Virus record (IMG/VR): IMGVR_UViG_3300030098_000384
Location: 2,707-28,664 of that record
Source: a virus
Strand: one strand, 5' to 3'
Length of the DNA: 25,958 bases
The first letter of the stretch is position 1. Every line of letters begins with the position of its first letter. The position numbers and the translations under genes were made by a program. Below are positions 8,419-15,695 of this stretch, in pieces. A model generated the notes under the pieces. It had not been told where the DNA came from and ran no database searches. It worked only from the letters and a program-made list of their open reading frames with translations.

Positions 8419-10347
8419 TTATCTTCCTTCTATATCAACTATTTCACATGCTCCTGCGACACACGCAAGATCCTTACTCCCCGTAGTTGTATCTTCTTTT
8501 TCAAAATCTTTTAACATACCCCAATCAATTTGGGTTGGCATCTTTTCCATCAACTTATTATACTCTTCTTCTGTTATGTCTTGATATGGTGCTTGTTGAT
8601 ATGTGTGCTCACTAAAGGGCAGAAATGATATACCCGAAACCTCATCAAAGTTTTTATACACCCATGCACCTACATCCATCCACTCATTTTCTTTTACTGA
8701 AATGGTAACAGATGGTTTGTGTTCACACCAATGTCTTTGGAACAAGAGCCAATAATCTAACTGCTCTATGGCAGTCATCTTAGTTCTAGTGATAGCACCC
8801 TTTGGTGATCGCATCGGAAAACTAAACACAGATACACTGTTAGGCTTGGTTATATCAGGCTCTATGGGTATGCCTACTTTTTGCATAAACTGTGTGAGTG
8901 GATCTTTGTTATCACCACGAACAGTTCTAACATAGAAGTCGTTGTGTCTAGCATGTATGCCACTAGCACTATCAACTAACTGTGACACCGTGCCTGATGG
9001 CTTTATACAAGTGATAGCAGTTGATTGTGGTATTCCTAAATCTTTGGCTATCTTCTTGTTAGTATCTATTGCCACTTGTTTTAAGTCTATTAAAATATCA
9101 TCCAAACCATAGTAGTTACTATTAAGTATTGGATTATCTAGTATACCTGTAAGAGATACACCCAACAATCTTTCTTCCTCTGTATTGTCTTTCCATACCT
9201 TACGTAGGTATTTAAAATCTGTTAGAGTAGATTGGAAAGTTCCTAATATTGTAGCTATGCGAACTTTACTTTGTAATGATTCTAATGTATCTGTTTCTCT
9301 GCAAACTACCTCTGTCAAATTACAAAACTGATATGGTCTGAGTATAATCTCACTACACGGATTGCAACCAAACTGATGGTCAGAACTACGTCTACCATTC
9401 TCGTCTACTTTCTTTTTAGCAGACTCTCTATTAAATATGCCACGTTCCCCTGATTTAGACTCATACAAAGCAGTCCACTCTCTCATGAATGTACCCATTT
9501 CAGGTTTCGTTTTAAATGCGACAGAATTATTTGCTAATGCCCTCTGTCCTTCGTTCTCCCACCATGATCCTGACTTAGCATGTCTCATCTGATCATCGCC
9601 AAGATTAGATAAAGATATGAGTGCTGATCGTCTAACACCACCAACAACAACCACCTCACCGATCTTGCACATGATGTCATGGCACTCTATTGGATATAAT
9701 CTTCTGCCTCTTGCAGCCTTAAACTTTTCAATACAAAAGCTAAATAAGTTCTCTAATGGGGCAGGACCTGATGCTCTACCACCAAATGTTTTTAATCTAG
9801 CACCTGCGGGTCTTATCTGTGATACATCCCACTTTGGCACTTGACCCACATAAAGCATAGCTATCATTTCTCTGAGAGCTTTTGCCCAACCGGGTCTGCT
9901 ATCTGCCACTGTTATTACAGTGCTACTGTCTTCAAAATGTTCGTTGACAATAGGTAACTTATCTACATTTTCTCTTTCTACAGAGAAGCCAACACCAGTA
10001 CCACACATTAAAATATACATACACTCATCAAAACTACGAGGACTATCAACAGGTATGTAGCTACAGTTATAACCAGCGACATGGCATCTGTCCAAAGCAA
10101 CACCTGCAGTCATCAATGCTCTCATGCTAGGCATGACACCTAAAGATGTAATAGCATCATTGATCTTCTCTTTTAATGCCTTTGTAACTGTATAATTATG
10201 CTTACTCCATAAATGATTACACATGTAATCTGAATATCTATCAACAGTTTCAATCCACGTTTCTCTACGTTGCTCATCGTCTTTCCATCTAGCATATCTA
10301 GATAGGGCAATAAAATTTTGGTAATCTGTTGGTAGGTAGTTATTCAT
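8419..10347 (-). CDS. nrdJ: Class II (adenosylcobalamin-dependent) ribonucleoside-triphosphate reductase
   Basis: Monomeric B12-dependent reductase converting NTPs to dNTPs for phage DNA synthesis. The residues match the Lactobacillus leichmannii-type enzyme: Cys95 (GYNCSY, first redox Cys), NPCSE at 329-333 supplying the thiyl-radical Cys331 and Glu333, partner Cys342, the KPSGTVSQL loop at 449-457, and a C-terminal CVAGAC pair (Cys629, Cys634) that re-reduces the active site. Length 642 aa is shorter than the roughly 740 aa of L. leichmannii, but all catalytic positions are present. AGAGGA lies seven bases before the ATG. The start follows the stop of the 55-aa gene at once (TAAATG). No NrdA/NrdB pair is seen. 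The enzyme needs cobalamin from the host cell. Confidence 0.96.
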   Translation of the reverse strand: MNNYLPTDYQNFIALSRYARWKDDEQRRETWIETVDRYSDYMCNHLWSKHNYTVTKALKEKINDAITSLGVMPSMRALMTAGVALDRCHVAGYNCSYIPVDSPRSFDECMYILMCGTGVGFSVERENVDKLPIVNEHFEDSSTVITVADSRPGWAKALREMIAMLYVGQVPKWDVSQIRPAGARLKTFGGRASGPAPLENLFSFCIEKFKAARGRRLYPIECHDIMCKIGEVVVVGGVRRSALISLSNLGDDQMRHAKSGSWWENEGQRALANNSVAFKTKPEMGTFMREWTALYESKSGERGIFNRESAKKKVDENGRRSSDHQFGCNPCSEIILRPYQFCNLTEVVCRETDTLESLQSKVRIATILGTFQSTLTDFKYLRKVWKDNTEEERLLGVSLTGILDNPILNSNYYGLDDILIDLKQVAIDTNKKIAKDLGIPQSTAITCIKPSGTVSQLVDSASGIHARHNDFYVRTVRGDNKDPLTQFMQKVGIPIEPDITKPNSVSVFSFPMRSPKGAITRTKMTAIEQLDYWLLFQRHWCEHKPSVTISVKENEWMDVGAWVYKNFDEVSGISFLPFSEHTYQQAPYQDITEEEYNKLMEKMPTQIDWGMLKDFEKEDTTTGSKDLACVAGACEIVDIEGR

Positions 10348-10515
10348 TTATGTATCCTCTGTAACTATTCTTAAACTGGTTATTTTCAAACCATCAACCT
10401 CATGTATCATATCTCTCAAGTAATCCTCTATCTCTGCGGCTAAATTACCATCAGAGGGTATTGGATATTCTTCGTGGTCTACTTTTACTGTAACCAATAT
10501 TTTAACTCGTGTCAT
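10348..10515 (-). CDS. Small hypothetical protein (55 aa)
   Basis: ATG at 10513-10515, TAA at 10348-10350, directly abutting the reductase ATG. The product begins MTRVKILVTVKVDHEEYPIP and alternates strand-like and helix-like segments (a beta hairpin, an acidic helix about 26-40, then a short strand), suggesting a compact alpha/beta fold. AAAGGA precedes the ATG within the upstream gene, which it overlaps by 14 bases. The reductase's ribosome site lies in its last codons, so the two are probably translated together. Function unknown. Confidence 0.7.
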   Translation of the reverse strand: MTRVKILVTVKVDHEEYPIPSDGNLAAEIEDYLRDMIHEVDGLKITSLRIVTEDT

Positions 10516-10759
10516 CCTTTTTTATTTCTATTAACTTTTTGAGATACCATAGTGCTTTTTCTAAGTCCTCAACACCATTTTTATATCTGTATCTCCACAC
10601 ATATTTGATTATATTACCTTGAAAGTAATATTCAGACCCCTCATCGGTGGCTGCGATTATAGCATCTATTGTTTCAATACCTGCTTTATTATAATGTGGT
10701 GGGTGGTTCACCATATCTACTTCTTTTGCTCTCATTTTCATATACTCTAAATGTCTCAC
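10502..10759 (-). CDS. DUF3310 family protein (85 aa)
   Basis: Carries the family signature: VNHPPHYN at residues 17-24, GIETIDAI, then GNIIKYVWRYRYKNG and a DLEKALWYLKKL helix. DUF3310 proteins are common in phages and related to the C-terminal part of T7 gp1.7; they are often annotated as nucleotide kinase-like, but the activity of the short forms is not established. The farthest start is a GTG overlapping the upstream stop (GTGA). Internal ATGs at residue 7 or 16 are also possible, the last with AGAAG upstream. Adjacency to the reductase fits a nucleotide-metabolism role. Confidence 0.85.
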   Translation of the reverse strand: MRHLEYMKMRAKEVDMVNHPPHYNKAGIETIDAIIAATDEGSEYYFQGNIIKYVWRYRYKNGVEDLEKALWYLKKLIEIKKDDTS

Positions 10760-11073
10760 TTGTTGTTTCTTTTTTTAGTTTTGAAATCTATATGTATTAC
10801 GTTACTGTCTTCTTCTCTTCTTACAAATTTATTTTTTACAAAAGACTCTAAGAAGTTTTCTAACTTTGTCAAAAGTCCCGGATCTAAATCCATGATTGGC
10901 ACAGAGGATGCAACTAACTGTGCTAAATGCATTAAACTAGCTCTACTTTCTGCATCTAATTTAGAATCAGGATGAGCTATAATATTTAACACAACTTCTC
11001 CAGTCCAATATGTTCCATCAACTTTTGGAACTAGTTCTAAATAAATTGCTTCAGGGTTTTTTCTATACATCAT
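10756..11073 (-). CDS. Conserved hypothetical protein (105 aa)
   Basis: I choose the ATG at 11071-11073 because AGGAGG lies six bases upstream and the codon overlaps the endonuclease stop (ATGA); a farther in-frame ATG at 11091 would put this ribosome site inside the gene. The sequence begins MMYRKNPEAIYLELVPK, has a GTYWTGEVVLNI strand region, a helical middle (RASLMHLAQLVASSVPI) and a basic tail (FKTKKRNNK). No named domain is recognised. It lies between endonuclease I and DUF3310. Confidence 0.75.
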   Translation of the reverse strand: MMYRKNPEAIYLELVPKVDGTYWTGEVVLNIIAHPDSKLDAESRASLMHLAQLVASSVPIMDLDPGLLTKLENFLESFVKNKFVRREEDSNVIHIDFKTKKRNNK

Positions 11074-11504
11074 TTTGTACCTCCTATACATTTAATAAAT
11101 TTTGGATGTTCGTTCTTCCCCTTTTCCTTTAACCATGCTTCAGGTATAATTCTGTCATGGTATAAGAAACCTTGTTCTACGCACCATTGTGCATAAGTAG
11201 TATTTGATCCTTTGTATAGCTTGTTTTTACTATTACCAAAAACAAAACGTATATCTAAATTAGGATGTTGTTTTTTTATCTCTACATGCTTTCTTCTATG
11301 CGTCGCTGTAAAGTGTCCCTTTGCTTCAATAATTATGCCATTATCTAAAATAAAATCAGGTTTATATGTTCTGTAACATAAATCTTGCCATTGTATTTTT
11401 ATAGTTTCATACTCAAAATTAGCCTTAATCGTATGTAACTTGATGGCTATGCTATATTCTAGACCACCTTTATATTTATCTTCTATATCTATTTCAAACT
11501 CCAT
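11070..11504 (-). CDS. T7-type endonuclease I (Holliday-junction resolvase)
   Basis: A 144-aa homologue of T7 gp3, which cuts branched DNA and helps break down host DNA. Matching residues are Glu16 (GLE), Asp50 in KPDF, Glu60 and Lys62 in EAKG, at nearly the same spacing as T7 Glu20, Asp55, Glu65 and Lys67. Conserved blocks QHPNLDIRFVFGNSKNKLYKGS and the IIPEAWL segment follow in T7 order. The start ATG has only a weak ribosome site and overlaps the upstream nuclease by 16 bases, so coupling is likely. Probably acts as a dimer in the cytoplasm, in host DNA breakdown and in resolving replication intermediates before packaging. Confidence 0.95.
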   Translation of the reverse strand: MEFEIDIEDKYKGGLEYSIAIKLHTIKANFEYETIKIQWQDLCYRTYKPDFILDNGIIIEAKGHFTATHRRKHVEIKKQHPNLDIRFVFGNSKNKLYKGSNTTYAQWCVEQGFLYHDRIIPEAWLKEKGKNEHPKFIKCIGGTK

Positions 11505-12238
11505 ATTTGACTAGCATCTTGTTTTGCCTTGTGTGACCACATCCAAGAGTCAACATTTGGAAAGAATAAAGAAGCAATATAGTGTTTGTCTTCACTTAGT
11601 GATAATAGTTTTTGTATACTAAATGCCACTGTTTGCAGTTGTTTTTTATGCAACGACAAATTTTTAAGATTAAATTTTTTGTGCATTTTAGGTGACGCAA
11701 AAAACAAATCTACTTTCTTCTTTGGGTATGCCATAGAATACAAAGCCATCTGTCTCATCTGTGCCTCTGTAGGCTTTGATGGCATCCTTGTCGTTGTTTT
11801 CAAATCCACTATTGTATCTTTAAATAAAAAATCTATGTAACCAATAATTGGTATGGGCAAGTCATCAAACTGTACCTCTACCTTTTGTTGATAGCTTTCT
11901 AAATTTTTATATTTAAAATTTTCATCTAACACTTCACCAAAACTAGCTAAAGTGTTACGTTCTTTTTTTACCTTCTCATCATTTAAATCAATACCAGCTT
12001 CGCCACAAAGACCAATAAACTTAGTATCAAGTTCTAAAAAATCAAAAGAACCTTTTTCATATTTCTGTGCTAACACATGCTCTTGTGCAATACCACGAAT
12101 AGCACCAGCACCACTATCTGATCTAATGCCAAATAAGTATCTCATAATCCATTGTGGTGGATCTGTGATGTAGGTGTTGATGCTACTTGGGGATAAGTAG
12201 TTTATATTGTGTACCCGAAATGGGTTGTTGGAAATCAC
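11489..12238 (-). CDS. RecB/Cas4-like PD-(D/E)XK exonuclease (249 aa)
   Basis: The motifs run in the order of the RecB-type nuclease family: LSPSSINTYITDPPQW at 15-30, a conserved His54 (QEH), GYID with Asp136, VDLK with Asp145 and Lys147, then the QMALY (QxxxY) motif at 163-167. It lacks the four cysteines that hold the iron-sulfur cluster in Cas4 and AddB. It is likely the phage's DNA-degrading or recombination exonuclease, filling the place of T7 gp6, though it is unrelated in sequence as far as I can see. The start is GTG, overlapping the upstream stop (GTGA). It sits between the presumed ssDNA-binding protein and endonuclease I. Confidence 0.87.
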   Translation of the reverse strand: MISNNPFRVHNINYLSPSSINTYITDPPQWIMRYLFGIRSDSGAGAIRGIAQEHVLAQKYEKGSFDFLELDTKFIGLCGEAGIDLNDEKVKKERNTLASFGEVLDENFKYKNLESYQQKVEVQFDDLPIPIIGYIDFLFKDTIVDLKTTTRMPSKPTEAQMRQMALYSMAYPKKKVDLFFASPKMHKKFNLKNLSLHKKQLQTVAFSIQKLLSLSEDKHYIASLFFPNVDSWMWSHKAKQDASQIWSLK

Positions 12239-13164
12239 TGTACTTCTTCTGTGTCAATATCAATGAAACCCTCTATTACTTCTTGATCAGCTTCACTAAC
12301 ATCGCCTTGTCTTTTCTGCACGTTAGTATCCCACTCTTTACAAACCCAATCGTTAAAACCTTTTATAAACATGCTAAACTCACCAAAAAGTTTTTTATCC
12401 TCATCATTAATTTCAAATGACTCCGTATAATCAACCTCAACTATAGGTGTGTAAAAAGAACTGCCATTAGGCAATTGATTGGCATGTGTTCCATTTAAAT
12501 GCATTGCATGTTGAATTGGTAGTCTAGACTTCTCTGATAACTCTGAGAATAGATCACCAAATGTTTTAAAAGCATCCTTGTTGTCAACTTCCCAAATGAA
12601 AGGAGAATCTGAAAAGTTTTCAACAGGGACACCTTTTTCATCTACGGGATCTTCCATAGATACTGTTCCAAAGAGCACTCGTACTCGTTTGATTTGTCTA
12701 ATTAAATCTTGTGTGCTTTTGGGCAAGGCTTGAAAATCCTCAACATAACCTGAAGGCTTACCACAGTTGAACCGACCTGTGTTATCTTTCAAATCAATAT
12801 TAAGGCTATCAGCCATGATGGTTCTGTGGAAAGAGCCTTTTTTCTCTCCACCTTTAGCACCCTGATTAGCAACATATCTTTTGAGCATGAAACGCTGCAT
12901 GAAAGGTCTGATGGTAATATTCTTGGAAAAAATGTAAAAAGAAGAATCTTCACTTACGACTTCAAGTCTATAAGCTCCACCCTCAATAACTTCTACGTTT
13001 GTGGGTTTACCATTAACCTCAACCTTACCCATAATAGGTGAGTGCCAAATTCTTAATCTGTTAAGTGTGCTAGTTTTCTTGGGTGCTTTTTTCTCTGTAG
13101 CCATTCCCATTGCTCTAGCCAAATCATCGTAATTATCTACGTTTATATTTGCTAATTCGCTCAT
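12235..13164 (-). CDS. Probable single-stranded DNA-binding protein (309 aa)
   Basis: Not recognised from a sequence signature; the assignment rests on several cues. The gene lies between polymerase and recombination nuclease, where T7-like phages keep ssDNA-binding proteins (T7 gp2.5). The body is strand-rich with basic and aromatic stretches (FMQRFMLKRYVANQGAKGG), and the end is strongly acidic (DQEVIEGFIDIDTEEVQ), as in gp2.5 and bacterial SSB, whose tails recruit partners. AAGGAGT precedes the ATG at ideal spacing, and a near-consensus promoter lies just upstream. It is longer than gp2.5 (about 230 aa). It could instead be a recombination mediator. Confidence 0.6.
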   Translation of the reverse strand: MSELANINVDNYDDLARAMGMATEKKAPKKTSTLNRLRIWHSPIMGKVEVNGKPTNVEVIEGGAYRLEVVSEDSSFYIFSKNITIRPFMQRFMLKRYVANQGAKGGEKKGSFHRTIMADSLNIDLKDNTGRFNCGKPSGYVEDFQALPKSTQDLIRQIKRVRVLFGTVSMEDPVDEKGVPVENFSDSPFIWEVDNKDAFKTFGDLFSELSEKSRLPIQHAMHLNGTHANQLPNGSSFYTPIVEVDYTESFEINDEDKKLFGEFSMFIKGFNDWVCKEWDTNVQKRQGDVSEADQEVIEGFIDIDTEEVQ

Positions 13165-13188
13165 TTTAACTCCTTAAAAAGTCTTATA

Positions 13189-13217
13189 GTTATATCAAGA
13201 GACATCTTTAGTGTCAA
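13189..13217 (-). promoter_or_regulatory. Sigma-70-type promoter for the SSB-like gene
   Basis: On the minus strand, TTGACA (13212-13217) is followed after exactly 17 bases by TATAAC (13189-13194), 6/6 and 5/6 matches to consensus. The -35 lies in the last codons of the polymerase gene and the -10 in the 30-base gap before the next gene, followed by AAGGAG and ATG at 13164. It would give the SSB-like protein and downstream genes a host-polymerase promoter independent of the upstream operon. Confidence 0.65.
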
Positions 13218-15222
13218 GCCAGTTGTCCCCCATCTTTGCTTCTAATAGCAAAGGTACATTAAAATCAATACCATATGTTGAATCAATAATCTGTTTCATA
13301 TTTTTATTTGTATTATTAATTATGTCAATCACAATATTTTCTTCATTGGGATGTACATCAATTACAATGGAATCATGTACTGTGTTCACAATGCATGATT
13401 TAAAATCTTGTAGCTGATCATCAATAGCCAACAAAACTAAAGGCACAATATCAGCAGTGGCAAAACTTTGTACTGGGTAGTTTTTTATTTGAGTAAAATG
13501 AGACACACCACCGTTTGTTCTTCTTTTAACATCCGGGAATGAAAACTCTCTACCCGAAGGTATTCTAATCTTCTGTGTGTTTAAAGCCTCTTTAGCCAAT
13601 CGGGTATGCCATAGTGCGATTTCTTTGTACTTTTTTGTAAACTGTTCGTAATATTTTGCTTCAGAAGTCGTTCTCCCAAATCCTGTTGCTCCGTAGAGAG
13701 GGGCAAAGGTGTGAGCTTTTGCTTCTTGCCTACTAATCTTTTGACCTGATTCCGTAATGACACTAGCAGTGTACGCATGAACGTCAAAGCCATCTTCTAT
13801 CTCCTTCATTGCTATTTTGTCTTGTGATAAAAATGCTGCAGTTCTAAACTCCAACTGTGCAAAATCTGCCTCTAAAATCTTTCCACCTTGCCATCTAGAA
13901 ACAAATACTTTTTTAACAGGGAATGTACCACCTCTAGGCATGTTTTGCATATTAGGATCAGCACCACTAAATCTTCCTGTTGATGTTCTGTGTTGTAAAA
14001 GTCTTACATGTAACATTCCATCTTCCTTAGTATGAATTTTTATACCCTCTACAAAAGAAGATAGATATGTATCTAGTGCCGACAGTCTTTGTATATCAGT
14101 CAAAAAGTTAAATGCAGGCACACTGTCGTTTCTCTTTGTGACATGTTGTAATACCTCCAACATCTTTTTGTTAACACTAAAACCATTGGCACTTACCCAT
14201 TTTACATTTGGTGGGTTAAATTTAAATCCTGCTATTTTTCCCACAGAAATAAAAGAATAGCCATTCCCATTGCAATCAGGGCATTTAGGTAATCGAGCAT
14301 AAAGAGTTCCATCCTTCTTCACCTTTCTTAATAAGCCTGAACCAATGCAAGTCCTACATTTCTGTGCTTTTGTTTTGTAAACTATGTCTGTGTTATCTTT
14401 TATAGTTTGATTAAAACTTGTCTTCTCCATTGCATATGCAAAGTTATTCATCCATGTGGATTTGTCTTTTGGTTTTCTACTATACAAAATCCATGACATC
14501 TGTTCAGGACTATTTAAATTTATAGGAGTATCACCCATAAGTTCCTTTACTTGTGTCTGTAGTCTTTGTTCTATTTCACTTTTTTCTTTTTGAAATTCTA
14601 ATTGTACGGATTCAAGTGTATCAACATCCACCTTGAATCCTCTCTTATATATCTTAGCCAATGCCACTGATACTTTGTTTGTAAATAATACAGTGTTCAA
14701 TAACCCAGCATCTTTTGGTGTATTCAATCTATAATATTGTTTGTCACTTAGTTGTTGTGTAGCACGTAGATCTGCAGAAAGATAACTAGAGAGTTCTGCT
14801 CTAGGTATTTCATCTGTGGCAAAACCTTGAGCAAAATAATTTTTGAGGGTATCTTCTTTCTTTGTCTCTAAGTCATATCTCTCTGCACAATCTTTTAGGT
14901 GCAAAGGTTCTTTCATGCCACGTTGCAAAACATACTCTGTTAGCATTGTACAAAATATAGGACCTTCATATTTAAACCCTGATTCCCAAAGCCACATGAG
15001 ATCGTAAGCTATGTTATGTCCGATTAGGATAGTAGCTTTGTCTAACAACTCTTGAATAGTTACATCATAGTTGTTTGCCCTATCCATATTAAATAAATAC
15101 TCGTTGCCTTGATCATCTAAGCATCCCACCATAACCAACTTGTTTGATGGCTCAAACGGATCTAGGTGCATCTTGCCATCTCTTTTTGTTACAGTGTTCT
15201 CTACATCTACTACTAACTTCAT
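13195..15222 (-). CDS. Family-A DNA polymerase with DnaJ-type zinc-finger insert (675 aa)
   Basis: Replicative polymerase. The proofreading exonuclease is complete: Asp6/Glu8 (VDVEN), Asp74 (HNIAYD), and Tyr147 with Asp151 (YLSAD). Polymerase motif A has Asp453 (ADFAQLEFR), motif B runs from Arg498 through Lys502 and Phe506 to LYG at 509-511, and motif C has VHDS with Asp617. Phe506 matches E. coli Pol I Phe762. The usual Glu after HD in motif C is Ser618. Between the domains, CRTCIGSG (289-296) and CPDCNGNG (314-321) form half of a DnaJ-type zinc centre, a trait I recall from HMO-2011-like marine phages. The ATG overlaps the upstream stop (ATGA). It works with the separate primase and helicase encoded just upstream. 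Confidence 0.97.
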   Translation of the reverse strand: MKLVVDVENTVTKRDGKMHLDPFEPSNKLVMVGCLDDQGNEYLFNMDRANNYDVTIQELLDKATILIGHNIAYDLMWLWESGFKYEGPIFCTMLTEYVLQRGMKEPLHLKDCAERYDLETKKEDTLKNYFAQGFATDEIPRAELSSYLSADLRATQQLSDKQYYRLNTPKDAGLLNTVLFTNKVSVALAKIYKRGFKVDVDTLESVQLEFQKEKSEIEQRLQTQVKELMGDTPINLNSPEQMSWILYSRKPKDKSTWMNNFAYAMEKTSFNQTIKDNTDIVYKTKAQKCRTCIGSGLLRKVKKDGTLYARLPKCPDCNGNGYSFISVGKIAGFKFNPPNVKWVSANGFSVNKKMLEVLQHVTKRNDSVPAFNFLTDIQRLSALDTYLSSFVEGIKIHTKEDGMLHVRLLQHRTSTGRFSGADPNMQNMPRGGTFPVKKVFVSRWQGGKILEADFAQLEFRTAAFLSQDKIAMKEIEDGFDVHAYTASVITESGQKISRQEAKAHTFAPLYGATGFGRTTSEAKYYEQFTKKYKEIALWHTRLAKEALNTQKIRIPSGREFSFPDVKRRTNGGVSHFTQIKNYPVQSFATADIVPLVLLAIDDQLQDFKSCIVNTVHDSIVIDVHPNEENIVIDIINNTNKNMKQIIDSTYGIDFNVPLLLEAKMGDNWLDTKDVS

Positions 15223-15695
15223 TCTAACGTCATCCTCAACTTATCTATTGGTAAATTAAAACATGTTGCCCTTACAGTATAATTATTTGAAGGGTCAACT
15301 TCCCCTTTTTTTAAATAGGTTGCCTTATCAAAGTATTCTTGTTTTTTCATAACACCAAGATACCAACCTACACTAAAATCTTTCTTAACTCTTGTGAATG
15401 CATAATAGTCACACTCTTGTTTTGCATTATACTCTGTAATGCTACACTCATAGTGTGGTAATGGTGTAACACTTGTTTGTTTAGTTTTAACATCTACTTT
15501 GTATCCTTTTACTAATAGATCGTAGTTGTATGTATTATCCCATTCACCACCTAACACAAACAATACAATCTGTTCTCCTATGAAACCTGCTAAGTTTCCA
15601 CCACCATTTAAAATGGAGTTTGTCAATCTTCCTACTTCAACTGCTTTCTCTCTAGCTTTGAGAAACATATCTTCCGATACATTCACTTCGATCAA
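15219..15695 (-). CDS. Small PD-(D/E)XK nuclease-like protein (158 aa)
   Basis: Shows a pattern typical of restriction-endonuclease-like folds: GFIGEQ with Glu41, then YDLLVKG with Asp59, then VDVKTK with Asp68 and Lys70. The C-terminal half alternates strands and helices. I recall similar unnamed proteins next to replication genes of marine phages. A role in cutting or processing DNA is inferred from the motif. The frame begins with TTG overlapping the helicase stop (TTGA); GTG at residue 4 or ATG at residue 10 are alternatives. It sits between helicase and polymerase and overlaps both by four bases. Confidence 0.7.
   Translation of the reverse strand: MIEVNVSEDMFLKAREKAVEVGRLTNSILNGGGNLAGFIGEQIVLFVLGGEWDNTYNYDLLVKGYKVDVKTKQTSVTPLPHYECSITEYNAKQECDYYAFTRVKKDFSVGWYLGVMKKQEYFDKATYLKKGEVDPSNNYTVRATCFNLPIDKLRMTLE

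Noticed and set aside
9313-9318. TTGACA on the minus strand inside the reductase gene
   Set aside because: No TATAAT-like hexamer 16-18 bases downstream; lies mid-gene.
10866-10871. TTGACA on the minus strand inside the 105-aa gene
   Set aside because: The best -10 is TAGAGT at 16 bases, a weak match, and it lies inside a coding region with no gene start suitably placed.
15130-15145. Fourth copy of the palindrome (TAACCAACTTGTTTG)
   Set aside because: Only the left half matches; the right arm is not conserved and it lies in the polymerase gene.
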